64,000 nt of DNA from Puffinus mauretanicus (GCA_023333565.1 JAJKFH010003821.1:310001-374000); one strand, 5' to 3'. Counted from the stretch's first letter, positions 49,001 through 60,592 are shown. The notes: generated by a model from the letters alone, not told the origin. Translations and numbers: made by a program.

Positions 49001-51575
49001 GCCGTATAATTGTCCCCTTGAAAATTTGGCCAAGTAGCCATCAAATCATATTTGTCAGGCCTTAAATAATTCATATTTACCAACTGTTGTCTCATTAACA
49101 ATTGACAAACATTTATTAAATGCAAATTATATTGTAACTTGGATTACAGACTCAAAAAAGTAGTTTAGTTTTGATGGTTGAGAAAGTTTGCTGTCTAACA
49201 AGCAGCTGGGGAGTGCGGAGGCATTTCAGAGAGAGCCTTCACCTCTCCAAGCCACCTGGAGCAGCTTCTGGCTGGCAGCTGCAGCTCCAAAGAGCCACCC
49301 AACAGGTGCTTCAGCTCCCTGTGGGCACACAAACGCAAAGCCCTGTGATTTCATGTCAGTAAGTTATAAAGGCATTTCCATGCTTTCCAGGCTGAGCCCT
49401 GTCACTCAGCACCATGTAGAGCTGTCTGTCACAGTCCCAGAGATTGATCCTATTTCTTCTGGAGTTCATTCATTCCTTGGCTCCTCGCCTATCTGCAGTG
49501 GGCCAGATCTCAGGGGAAGATATTTCCAGACTGAGGAAGGAGGAGGAATTGCCTGCAGAGCTCAGCGTGAGGCAACAATTCACATCTCCACGCTGGTCTG
49601 AGGTAGTTTAGAGGAGGGAATAGACACAAGGATCACCAGAAAGTATCTACAGGAGGTTTGTAGCCTACTGAATAAGGCGCACCACTGGCAGAGGGCGAAC
49701 CTCTCTTCTTTTTCCGAGAGTTATTTCTAGGTTTTGTCGAATATCCTGCCTAACATACAGGATATAACAACCCAGGGAGCCAGAACCAGCCCTTCCAAAG
49801 TAAAAGATCTCTGTAGCTACTAGAAAAGAGAGAGAACAGATATTCAAATCACTTCATGAAACCAATATTTAAATCGACATTGTCATTTGTGTTGATGAAG
49901 GCAATAATCATTGGCCTGAGAGCTCCTCTTCCCCTGCGCTTGCTTCTCTGAGGCTAGTGACAAGCCTGTCCCCAGTCTGCAGGCTCTAATCTTTTCTGTC
50001 CTGTAAGACCGCCTTGTGTCTTCACCACTGTTACACACGACATCGGAACCTAATGGCAGAGCAAGGACCTGGCCTAGGGACTGTTACTTTTGCATCACTT
50101 TTACCTGTATAAGTAAATGCTGAGAAACGGTACTCAATTAGTATTGTCCTCTAAAATCTGCTTCCTTTCTTTCATACCTGAAAAAGGTCTCACATGCCCA
50201 AAAGCTGGTGTAATTTTTCCAACAATACTTAGCTGGCCTAATGACAGACATTACCTCATCTAAAAAAACTTGCCCTGTCTTTCTCTGCCTTTGTACCACC
50301 ACAGTAAAATACTACTGTATCTAAACTGGTAGTTATAGGTTCCCTTTACAGGCACAGATGAAGGTTCACAAGGAAAATTGACTCTTGTGCCACTATCCAA
50401 CACCCTCTTTGTACTGCTCCAGTACTGCCCAGCACTCTGCTGAGCCACTTCAGCGAACTAAGTGAATTTTTTGAAATGGTTTTCTGCTGGATTAGCATAT
50501 GTGAATGGCTCTGTAAAGGACCAGACAGGACCAGAAGCAACAGTGCAAGAGGAGAAATTGCAGAGTTAATAGTTAAATAGATGGAGGTCACACAATAATC
50601 TAAGTCAAACTCTCAGCTTCCACCCGAAAAGATGTTTCTGCCCTATCCCATTGCCAGTCACACATTCCCAGCCCTTTACCTATGTGAACATGTGTTATAT
50701 GCTGCAGGCCTAAAGACTAACCCAACAACATCAGCAAACAATTCATTTCCAGCCAGCTCAGCATCCTGGTGGACATTGGCTTGGAAAACATCAGAAAGCT
50801 TGCAACATTTCTCCCCCTACCGTTGCTGTTAAATGCTAAGAAGGTGGCAAGGTGAGGTTACCATAGGTTCAAAATTCAGATCTACAGTGGTGAGAGCAGC
50901 CCTGAGTGGTCAGCAGCAACACAGATTTAGAAAACAATAATGAAAAAAAAACAACATTAGGGTCAGAAGAGCCAGAAATCAAGCTTAGGACTATAGTAAT
51001 TGAAATGAACAGTTGACCCAGGACAAGACCCTGGCCCAGACACAAAAGCCGTCTGAAACACAGGGAGCTGCAAGACAAGGCCTTCAGATTGTGCTGCCAG
51101 TTCATGCACAGTGAAGGTATGGGTGTACCTTTGAGAATAACTCTCTAAAACAGATTTTGCACTTAATCTATAATATCCTGCCTGTTCAAGTATCAATCAA
51201 CAGAACAGATGTTTTGCATTTCAGTCATTTGTTCTATCTTTCAGTTTTAGCCTAACAACCTGCATGTACATGTACATCCTCCTCTGACCTCCAGCCACAG
51301 GGAGGCAAATCACTGACTAGTGTCATCTGGATGCTAGAATTTAATTTCCATGTGAAATTCAGATATTCCTATATTTGTTTTCATCCTATATTGGGATATA
51401 AAGTCATAAATTACTCATTACATTAACAAAAAAAAACCCCAAAATTTTACTTGAAAATATTAAAATGATCCTTTGTTTCAAATGAAATTTCTCAGAGTTG
51501 CTGCATCAAATGCTCTTTTTCAGTTTTGTCAAACCAACTAGGAATGATTCATGACTTACAACAAAAATCTGAACT
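43096..51575. other. Non-coding stretch, no supported gene
   Basis: About 8.5 kb, strongly AT-rich between 48600 and 49150. It contains the homeodomain-motif cluster at 44872-44900, a T11 run (46633-46643) and a GC-richer patch at 49190-49620. That patch holds a 137-codon frame (49188-49601) that matches no family I know. Confidence 0.6.
44860..45060. promoter_or_regulatory. Candidate regulatory element with clustered TAATTA sites
   Basis: Within 44872-44900 there are TTAATTAA, CTAATTAG and ATAATTAAAT, three overlapping or adjacent homeodomain-type sites in under 30 bases. The following ~150 bases are complex, moderately GC-balanced and non-repetitive. This is the kind of composition seen in developmental enhancers, but no conservation data are available. 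Confidence 0.28.
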
Positions 51576-51880
51576 TGAAGCAGTTTAGCTTACAAAGAGG
51601 AGTCCAAAGGAAGATGTGATAACAATTTTCAAAGATGGAAAAGGTTACTGAAAGGGCAAAGAAGAACCGGTGCTCCATGACCATAGTAGGCAAGGCAAGA
51701 AGTAATGGACTAAAACAGCAGGAAGACTGAAATAATGTCATAGGAACATGTCTCATTTCTAGGAAAGGGTTAAAAATGAACTGAGCTGTTTGGGGAAGCC
51801 TGAGGTTCTTTAAGAACATAGGAGATAAACATCTGCCAGTATCATGGACGTGTCTTATGGCAGAGGGATTCCACTAGCTG
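51576..51880 (+). mobile_element. Ancient CR1-type LINE remnant, plus strand
   Basis: The order of decayed blocks matches the end of CR1 ORF2: GCAGTTTAGCTTACAAAGAGG (like ...GLFSLQREE), GGAAGATGTGATAACAATTTTC (GDVITIF), then CAAGAAGTAATGGACTAAA (RSNGLK), then GCCTGAGGTTCTTTAAGAAC near the position of the VFK block, and AACATCTGCCAGTATCATGG. Many substitutions and indels remove any frame. It is far older than the CR1 at 11690. Confidence 0.65.
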
Positions 51881-54800
51881 AACCAGCAAAGTCTGTTCTG
51901 GACATATGAATTTGTTCAGCACCAAACTGAACCCATCTGAGCTGGTTGGTGCCTGGCAGCAGTTAGTGCCCTGTGTCGTGGTGGCACTCTGGGCAGGGTC
52001 CCTGATTGCCTAGCAGGTGCCATCCCCATGATGGAAATCCACTGAGAGAAGCATTGGGGTGGACAGCAAAGGGAGGTGCAATCCATTCAAAACCAAACAA
52101 CACCCTCAGACAGTGAGTTCTCACCCAGCTTGGTCTATGTCATACATCACTTTTTGAAAATCTAGCTTTTCAGTCTAAGCTTCTAGTAGTTGGGCTTTTT
52201 TTTTCTGCTCCAAGGTCCAAATGTTAAACCATTTACTTTTGAATTTGCCAGTATCCCACAATGGCATCAATGAATGCTGAGAGATGCTTTGTTCTAGCAG
52301 AAAGGCAGATAGCAACACACAGCCTGCTGCAATGCAAGGACACACACTCTGCTACTGGTGTTGGTCCTGGAAGCATTCAGTTTCTGAAAGTCACTGAGAG
52401 ATTGTTTTGGGAGGTGAATAGGAGTGCAGTCTTGTTTAAAGAAGTCTTTCCAACTGAGAGATTATGTCATTCTTGTGAAAGATGGTGCGTTGCTCTGACA
52501 ACATATACTTTCAGGAATAAGCTGAGACTCATAGCAAAAGAGAGCTCGTCACAGCCTCTTATTTCTGCAGAGGTGTCAATGCAGTTCAAGAACAGCTTGA
52601 GTAGCTTGGTTTCTCCTGCTGTTCCCAAGGGAGGGGCGCATAGCTACAGCAACAGGTATATAAAAGAGCAGAAAACACCATCATGACTTTACACTCTTCA
52701 GGGAGAAGAGCTTTCCAGATTTGATACTCAACAGATCAGCTGGTCTGTTGATTTAACTGATACAACATAGCAACTGAGATTACCATTTTGCATTGGCATG
52801 CTAATGTGATGGATCTGGGGCATGTGTTGCCTTTGGGTTTCTCTGGGAGAGAGAAGTGAAAGCTTTCTGCTGCTGGGAATGCTATGGGCAGTGGAAAGAT
52901 GAAAAAGAAATCAAAAGCCATTTCCCTACACTTCTTATTTCCATGACTGTGAGGTTGGGGTGAAGGGATATGTCCTTCTGTTTTCCATCACTAAGTTTAG
53001 CTAGCCAGTAGGAATTAACAGATTTCCACCACTTTCTGTGCTCTTTTCACTTGGAATAGGACCCCGACTAACAATTACCTCCACATCCATCATCTTTGAA
53101 GGAAGATGCTTTCCTTTGAAAGGACATGCATTTCTTTGCTGCAGTTTGAGGTAGGAAAGTCAAATAGTGGAGCAAGACTATCATTCTTTCAGCTGAAAGG
53201 CTCCTGAAAAGAGAAGTGCCCTTGAACTGACAGGTAGGAATATTCTTTTCTTCTTCAGATGTAAGTAAGAAGTTGTAAGAAAGATGTATTAAGAAGTTTA
53301 TATTGTTCTTTTGCAGCATACTTTTCCTTTTTTTTCCACACCACCTTTTCCTTAGCTACCAGTAACATTGTGTGTTTAATTGTGGTGGTGCATGTCCAGC
53401 TCCACTAAGATTAGGGGAAATATATTTCTTTATTATTTTGCTTCACTGTCTCTGGCTCAGTAGGCATGCTCGCTTCTTCCTTCAGCATTCTCCATGTCTA
53501 TAATAAGATTTTTCTCATTCAGAATACAGGAGCACTGAACTTAATTGAGGGTTACAGGTGGTTTGTTCAGTGACTAATTCCTAAAAGCCTACTAGCAGTA
53601 AAAGTGGCCCTCATTATACTAACATGAGTGTTGCAGGTAGGAGAACCTATTTCCATTCGGGAAAGACAGGTCTAAATCCAAATCCTCTTGGGAGCTTTCC
53701 AAAGTTTATATAAAAATTTGTTTGCAGAGAAAAAAAAGGAATTTGATGCCTTAGCCGAAAGTGTCCAGGAAATATGTCAACCTTCGTTGCCTTATTTGTT
53801 GACACTTTCAGAAAGACCACTGATCTAGAAGACTGTTTCCCTTTCCTGAAGCAATGCTGCTTTTCAGCAGACTGACTTTCTATCAATGTGGTGTTCTCTG
53901 TCTAGAATCCCCCGGATTACCCTCAGAAATATTTCTAAGGAGGCAGGCCCCTTCTGTGGCAGCCAGATTTAATGAGGTGTCATGTTTGTGAGAATAGGCA
54001 AGTAGTTCCAATTTCTTTCTTCTTTTTTTCTGTTGTGTGATTTTCTCCATGGCACAAGTAATACAGATACATAAAACCAAAGATACCTTGATTATAATTA
54101 TAGCTATTTCAAAAAACAGATTAAAATCACCTGTTCTTGTATATTGTTGCAAATATTTTGCACAAATCTCATGCCAAAATATTAATGTTATTTACCCATT
54201 CCTGAAAGCCCATGAACTGCATATAGAGAGGAATGAAAATATCCACAGATAAGATATACCTTCCACTTGCTGATTGAGTGCATTGTTTTATTTTGCACAA
54301 AATTGTAAGTGAAGGTGGTGCTTATGAAGTATTATCAATACTAGCTCAAGTCAGGCATACTGCCAGCAAGTTGTGGAAGAGCTATAGGGGAAAGCTTGCT
54401 TAAGTGCCTAGCAGACAGATTTCCAAAACCCTTTCTATTTCAGTCCTGGCTCTCTCTTGATCAAAGAGTGCTTAGTTAATGAATTATGATCACATTTATG
54501 GTGATCTGGTAACACAAATGAATGAGGATTAGGATGAGGCCACCAAAATCAGACCCAGATATATCAGAAGGGTTTTTAATGATTCTTAAATTACTATCAA
54601 GCTTTAAAGAAAATGATTAGGAAATTAAACATTTACGGTGTCACCGATCTTAACAAATAAATAGCATCAGAGTGTCTTCTTTCTTTCCTCAGCTGGAAAT
54701 CACATGGCACTGACTGAAAGCTATGAAAAATGCGCTTCCTCTCACAGCATCTGGCTTCTTGGCAGCCTTGACTGGCTGGTTTCATTGGCTATTTCTGCAT

Positions 54801-55453
54801 TGCCTGCAAATCTCTCACACTGTTGTTTGGCTGTTTGGTTTACTTTGTACTCTTGGAAAATGTTTTATTTAATTCCATTTGAATTTTGAGAATGTCTGGA
54901 CTTTAATTTTATTGAAAAAATCACGCAGTGTATGAATCACTCATCCTTGACTGCCAAGCTTCCTTTAGAGTGGGAAAGAAAGAGTGTTAAAGCATGATTG
55001 TGAGGTGCTTCAAGGCAGAATTTAAGGAGTAGAGAGGATAGGTTAAGATGTAAAAAAACCTGCCCTTCTCCATCATCATCTGACGTGTGTTTTGGGCTTA
55101 TTTCTCTATGGCTCTTTTACCCATCTTGGTCTAATCCACATATTCAGAAAAAAATGATCACTGAATTCAGCCAATAAGGTAGGGCCTGCCTTTTACCATA
55201 TCTTCTGACAGCTCAAAGCACTTCCCATACAATCTGTAGCAGAGCTTCTGAGAAACATTTTCCTTGAAAATATTAAAATACTTTATTCTTTTTATTAGTA
55301 TTTTATCTCTTTGCAATCTCTTCGTAAGCACTATGAACTAATAGCTGTATTTAGATTCAGGATAAGAAATAATGACTTCATGTTTCCTAGCTAATTAAAA
55401 AAATAACCATACTAAATCTTCTCTCCGAAAAGAAAAACATTGTTCTGCAGTTA
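51881..55453. other. Non-coding stretch with one unassigned ORF
   Basis: No supported gene. A 141-codon plus-strand frame at 52261-52686 has no recognisable domain; a TATATAAAAG word sits inside its 3' end at about 52657, which argues for chance words rather than organised coding. The rest is AT-rich unique DNA. Confidence 0.55.
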
Positions 55454-55630
55454 TTTGCTGTATTGGGTTTGTGTGGCAAGGTTTTGGTAGCAAGGGGCTA
55501 CAGGGGTGGCTTCCATGAGAAGCTGCCAGAGCTTCCCCTATGTCCCGTGGAGCCAATGCCAGCAGGCTCCAAGACAGACCTGCCGCTGGCCAAGGCTGAG
55601 CCCATCAGTGATGGTGGTAGCACCTCTGGG

Positions 55631-55645
55631 ATAACGTATTTAAGA
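55631..55645 (+). promoter_or_regulatory. LTR promoter-like AT word
   Basis: ATAACGTATTTAAG is the only TATA-like word upstream of the tandem array in this LTR, and its counterpart is kept in the minus-strand copy near 17780. Retroviral U3 promoters sit at this kind of position; activity is not shown. Confidence 0.4.
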
Positions 55646-55787
55646 AGAGGGAAAAACCTGCTGCACAACAGCAGCCAGAGAGAGGAGTGAGAATATGTGA
55701 GAGAAACAGCCCCACAGACACCAAGGTCAGTGAGGAAGGAAGAGAGGAGGTGCTCCAGGCGCCAGAGCAGAGATTTCCCTGCAGCCC

Positions 55788-56180
55788 GTGGTGAAGACCA
55801 TGGTGAGGCAGGCTGTCCCCCTGCAGCCCATGGAGGTCCATGATGGAGCAGATATCCACCTGCAGCCCATGGAGGACCCCATGCTGGAGCAGGTGGATGC
55901 CCGAAGGAGGCTGTGACCCTGTGGGAAGCCCGTGCTGGAGCAGGCTTCTGGCAGGACCTGTGGACCCATGGAGAGAGGAGCCCACACTGGAGCCGGTTTG
56001 CTGGCAGGACTTGTGACCCCATGGAGGACCCACGCTGGAGCAGTCTGTTCCTGAAGGACTGCACCCTGTGGAAAGGACCCACACTGGAGCAGCTCGTGAA
56101 GAACTGCAGCCTGTGGGAAGGACCCACATTAGAGAAGTTCATGGAGAACTGTCTCCCATGGGAGGGACCCCACGCTGGAG
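55788..56180 (+). repeat. Minisatellite inside LTR copy 2, 7-8 units
   Basis: Units carry a core CCCA(C/T)GCTGGAGCAG. CTGGAG-type cores start near 55842, 55883, 55935, 55987, 56035, 56084, 56129 (degenerate) and 56175, giving spacings of 41-52 bases. Linkers read like GGCAGGACCTGTG, CTGAAGGACTGC or TGCAGCCCATGGAGG. The array lies between the promoter-like word and the poly(A) signal. On the minus strand it keeps a 374-codon frame open (55498-56622), which is antisense to the LTR and not a credible gene. Confidence 0.88.
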
Positions 56181-56375
56181 GAGGGAAGAGTGTGAGGAGG
56201 AAGGAGCAGCAGAGACAACGTGTGGTGAACTGACCGCAACCCCCATTCCCCATCGCCCTGCGCCGCTCCGGGAGAGCAGGTAGAGAAAATGGGGAATGAA
56301 TTTGTGCCCGGGAAGAAGGGAGGGGTGGGGGAAGGTGTTGTTCTTTTCTCATTACCCTACTCTGATTTGATTGGT

Positions 56376-56381
56376 AATAAA
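56376..56381 (+). terminator. LTR polyadenylation signal AATAAA
   Basis: AATAAA lies about 190 bases before the LTR 3' end, followed by an AATTAAATTAATTTT tract. The same signal is at 17051-17056 on the minus strand in the other copy. It would set the R/U5 boundary of the retroviral transcript. Confidence 0.6.
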
Positions 56382-58094
56382 TTAAATTAATTTTTCCCCA
56401 AGTTGAGTCTGGTTTGCCCGTGACAGTAATTGGTGAGTGATCTCTCCCTGTCTTTATCTCGACCCACGAGACTTTCGTTATATTTTCCCTCCCCTGTCCA
56501 GCTGAGGAAGGGTGTGGTAGAGCGGCTTTGGTGGGCACCTCGCATCCAGCCATGGTCAACCCACCACATTTGACCGTCCTCTGATTTACTCTAAGGCTTT
56601 TGAACTGTTCTGTAGTGAACAATAATCGAGTTAAAAAAACGTTTGAACACAGGCATCAAATTCTTATATTCAGGCACCTAAAGCTGGAATGACTTTTAAA
56701 GATGCTGAATCTATGTAATTGATAAAAGAGAGATCAAAATCTTCAGTAAAGAAGTCAGTTAAGTGTACATATACAGAAAACACAGAATACTTTTAGGCGC
56801 AAAATACCGACCTTATTTTTCATTTGCTTTGGAATGTTGTGATTGGAATTGGCCAGATTTAAGCATTCAAAAAATGTGTTTCTTTCCCTCCATCCTGCCA
56901 CTTTGGAGCAACTAATGTTATGTGTGCACGCATACACATATATAAAATTTCTCAGTCAACAGAAACTGTCTAACATTGGTATATCTGTCATGATATTGCA
57001 TTTCCAAAGTCATGTTGTATTTCCAAATATGAAACATGAGCCCCATAATCCGGTAGCTGCTGAGAAGCCTTGGTGAGATTCTGGTGGCTTTTGGTATCAG
57101 TGTTGAATGGTGAGAAGCTGTGAAAGTTACAAGAGCTCCATCACCTTCCGTCCATGGGTCAAAATCCATTTCAGCCCGGGCTGTCCCAGGACAAAGTCTG
57201 CCTTGCATCATGGTTATCAAAGTGGCAGGTTGTAGTGCCAGCTGGCTGCCTGGACTGTCTGATGTGCAGGGTTACTAACCCCTGCACATGTAGTGTATGT
57301 AATTCATTATGCTTGGAAGTCTCTGCTCCAAAGAGCGGGACTGCAGAAGTCAAGCAGCCCAGACTGCCTCAGACATTGCAAAGCCCTAGCTCCCCAAACT
57401 GGAGGTTGCTGTAGGCTGCAGAATTTTGAAACCGTTGTCCTTGAGTGGTAGAACCAATGAAGCCCTCACTTCATATTAATTCGTGTCCTGCAAGCCCACA
57501 GCCCCATCACTACAACAAGGATGTTCCCCACATCCTGCCTGCAACACCTCCAGTCTCCACCAGAACCCCTCATCCCTCCACCCTCCCACAGCTCCACCTT
57601 TTCTTCCTCGTTTCCCCTTTAGCTATAAAAGAAACAGCATGTGTCGTGATCACTTTGATGCTATCTGGACAACAGGAAAAAATGAGCTCACCACTTTCAA
57701 GCTCATGGTGGAACATTTCCCTCTGTGACACATTATTTTAGGACTCTCGCTCCTTCAAACAACCACTTTCCATGAAGTATGTCAGATTTAACTATCTTTG
57801 AGACATCTTAGTGAAAGGTAATTGAAATTATGCCAGCAGATTTGAAAGATATTAGGAGGTGATAAGCAGACAGATGGATGGAGAAAATGATTGCCTAAGC
57901 CTTGTTTCTGAAGGAAATTAGGCTAAAAACAGGCTCTCTTCTCTAATTTAGCAGAAGGAAGTTATTTTAATGTCAATAACTACTTTAGAAAAACTTGGCA
58001 AACCCTGAAATGTCCATGCAGACTTATCTTCATGTGATAGTGTTTGGAGTCGTGACTACTGTCTATGTAAGGATTTATCTCACTGTGTGTAAAA

Positions 58095-58108
58095 GTTGCC
58101 ATGGCAAC
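58095..58108. promoter_or_regulatory. RFX X-box (perfect 14-bp palindrome)
   Basis: GTTGCCATGGCAAC is an ideal inverted-repeat X-box, the site bound by RFX-family winged-helix factors (consensus GTNRCC/N/RGYAAC; strong sites are near-palindromic). It lies in a non-repetitive block (about 57960-58170) with AATAATTATATAAATAATAAAT nearby, which looks like an enhancer-type or conserved element. No promoter or gene is evident next to it, so a distal element is the likelier role. Function is inferred from motif alone. Confidence 0.55.
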
Positions 58109-59239
58109 AGCACTCTGCAAATAATTATATAAATAATAAATGAAAGATTTTATGAGCGTACATTAAAGCTGCGGTTCTCCTATAGACTTCTTTTGCCTCA
58201 CAAATTGAAGAAAAGGGTCACACGGAGTTTTTCTTGATGCGCATATATATTTGCCTTGCTCAAGGAAGTAAAACATTTGCTTTAGGAGGTGAATACTAAA
58301 AATTATTAATCCAGAAGACAAACATTGGCCAAACCCCAGCTGAGGGATAATAAATTTTATGTTTCTCAAAGCCAGAGGTCAGAAGTACAGGTTCTGAGCC
58401 TCTCCCAAAACCGTGAAGCAAATTAAAAGCTGCCTTAACAAGACCCCTGGGATTCCACCTGTACAGATAAATTCCCAGCAGGTGCAGAACCACCAGAGAG
58501 CTGCTTTAATGTCCTTCTTTACACCCCAGACAGAGGCCGTGACCATGGAAAAGGTGCATAACTAATGTATCCGGTCTCCTTGCATCTCCGGCTGTTTCAA
58601 TCCAGCACATGCTGGTTAGAGTTAGTATAAATTAACCTGTTCCCTACCCTTTTCTGATCTTTCTCCAAATACACACCTCTGCTCTTACAAGAGGGAATCT
58701 GAGTAATCATCCACATATGTTTCACATGTTCTCAGGGCCATGTCCTGTGGTGATTCTCCATACAGATCTCCAGGTGAACACATGCAGAGTTGTCTACACA
58801 AAGCACTAGGGAATTGAGCGCTGAATATTTTATCAGAAGGTACTGAAGTCTCTTCATTCGAATTATGGTTTTCTCATGTGTAGGAGTGCTCTTTAAAACT
58901 GAGAAATGGAATTAGTGCTTTGGCAGGAGGGACAGGGGTAAAACTTGTTCATCACTTAAAACTAGTCAGGAAGAAAATGTGCATATGTTTATTGGATGGG
59001 TTCATCAGTGATGACTGCTATTTGCAGCAGTCTCGGTGAATCAGGAGGCATTATTTACATGTGCAGCCTGATTGGCTAACATTATTCTATATTATCCTCA
59101 GTATTTTGGATTAACGAAGAGGTAAACATGATGCTTGACTCATCAGTTCAATATTTCAGGCAATTTTGAACCATGCTTTCCCTAATTGTTTCTTTAGGCC
59201 TATTTAGAATTATTATAAAACCTGTTATAGGTGAATCAT

Positions 59240-59322
59240 ATTTGTATGTGTACATATACGTATATTTATACATATATTTATATTTTATACACCTATAATA
59301 TCTATATAGAAAATATATAAAA
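59240..59322. repeat. AT-rich TATA/TACA low-complexity patch
   Basis: A run of alternating TATA, TACA and TATT words, interrupted by few G or C. It is an eroded microsatellite. Confidence 0.8.
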
Positions 59323-60106
59323 TGCACAGTTAATAGAAACAAAGAAAGATTAATCCAGCCAGGCCCAGTTCTGAACTTCAAATCATTTGGATGAAAATAT
59401 CTTCTGCTAACATTTTGTGACTTTTCACACTCCTCTGAGTAGAAATAAAGATCCACTTTTCAACATGGCTTTAAGGTCTAAAAAACTGCTTTTTTTGGAC
59501 TAAAGCTGAAAGTGAGTTCAGAGCCAGGATTTTCATAAGCATTGTCCTGAAACCAGCTCCCTCTTTTTTAAGCCAGGAGACCAACAGCCTAAATATCTCC
59601 ATAAAACAAAGTTGGCTGGCTGTCAGATAAGCAAATCTCAAATTCTGTAGTACAGGAAGCCTGAATCCAGCAATGTGTCTAGTTTGAACACATGAGTAAT
59701 CTCACCGAGCTTGTATTGTTAGTCTGAACAAACATATGACAGTCCTTCCAAAAATGAGCAGGAGACCAATCCAGACTATGAAGCATTGCTGCGATAACAC
59801 TACTGAGAAAATGGTAGATCAAGGGCTTTTCTAATTCAGGTTTTTGAATTAAGGACTTCTTTAGATGATCAACCAAGACAGAAAATCATAGCTGACAGTA
59901 GTAAAGTCTGTATTTTAAACAAAGATGTGCATCTGGTTCAATATAGCATCTGAAGCTCTGTTCTTTCAGGTGAGCAGCATCCAAAAGCGGGAACCCTTTT
60001 AAGTTCATCACCTTTTAATTTCTTGTGGATGATTCTCAAAATGTTCCACCAATGATAGGTCTAATTCTGTTTGCTAAGTTTGCTTTGTTGTGTCATATGA
60101 CAGTAA

Positions 60107-60140
60107 GGGACCACCTGGATCAACATGATCCAGGTGTCCC
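60107..60140. repeat. Extended hairpin, 15-bp stem with one bulge, 3-nt loop
   Basis: CACCTGGATCA, loop ACA, then the exact complement TGATCCAGGTG (60112-60136). Skipping one unpaired C at 60111, the pairing extends through GGGA / TCCC. The 11-bp core alone is expected only about 0.1 times in 64 kb with loops of five bases or fewer. The stem contains CACCTG E-box half-sites facing each other. Too short for a microRNA precursor. Confidence 0.85.
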
Positions 60141-60592
60141 CAAACCAAAAGACATCAAACCCTCCCTGACCCCATATAACAGTCTTCAGCTCTTTAGTAC
60201 AATAACTGGAATTTCACAAAATAACTGCCTGCAGGAAGGGAAGAAAGGACTTACAATTGAGAAATGTAGAGACATTTCTGGAGTGGAAATGACCAGCTCA
60301 TCCTAGGAAGTGGACCATGCACCACATTACAGAGGGCAAAAAACAGAAATCAAAGGTCCCTGATGATATAATGGGCGAAAAAAAATCCTTCCTGTGTCCA
60401 ATCACACAATTGGTTTAACCCTGAATGCATAAGCAAGACACACCACTGGCCATAAGACAGTTTATTATCACTAAGAGCAGATGCCCATGAAATGTCCTTT
60501 TGCTAGCTGTGGCTGATTTTCAGTCCTCCAAAGGAAGTAAAACACCATATTCCTCCCTAGTCTTCCTCAAAACCAAGTTATATATCTGCAGT

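Larger units (their letters stand above)
55459..56568 (+). mobile_element. Solo LTR of an endogenous retrovirus, plus strand (copy 2)
   Basis: 1110 bases starting TGTATTGGGTTTGTGTGGC and ending CAACCCACCACA, so it has the TG...CA termini of retroviral LTRs. Flanks are TTTGC (55454-55458) and TTTGA (56569-56573), a plausible 5-base target duplication with one mismatch. Landmarks in order: a promoter-like ATAACGTATTTAAG near 55631-55645, a minisatellite of 41-52-base units (55788-56180), AATAAA at 56376-56381 and a U5-like tail with a GTGAGT splice-donor word at 56433-56438. No retroviral coding sequence adjoins it. It is the homologue of the minus-strand element at 16862. Recalled similarity places it in an avian ERV family; I cannot name the family with certainty. 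Confidence 0.92.

Noticed and set aside
49397..49425. RE1/NRSF silencer motif
   Set aside because: Has a TCAGCACC left half but the right half does not match GGACAG.
49188..49601. 137-codon frame in a GC-richer patch
   Set aside because: Overlaps another open frame, lacks family motifs, and the GC content alone explains the scarcity of stops.
52261..52686. 141-codon plus-strand frame
   Set aside because: No recognisable domain or splice structure. A handful of frames of 130-150 codons is expected by chance in 64 kb of six-frame translation.
55498..56622. 374-codon minus-strand open frame as a protein gene
   Set aside because: It lies antisense within a solo LTR, its low-complexity content follows from the ~50-base tandem units, and the homologous copy drifts into another frame.
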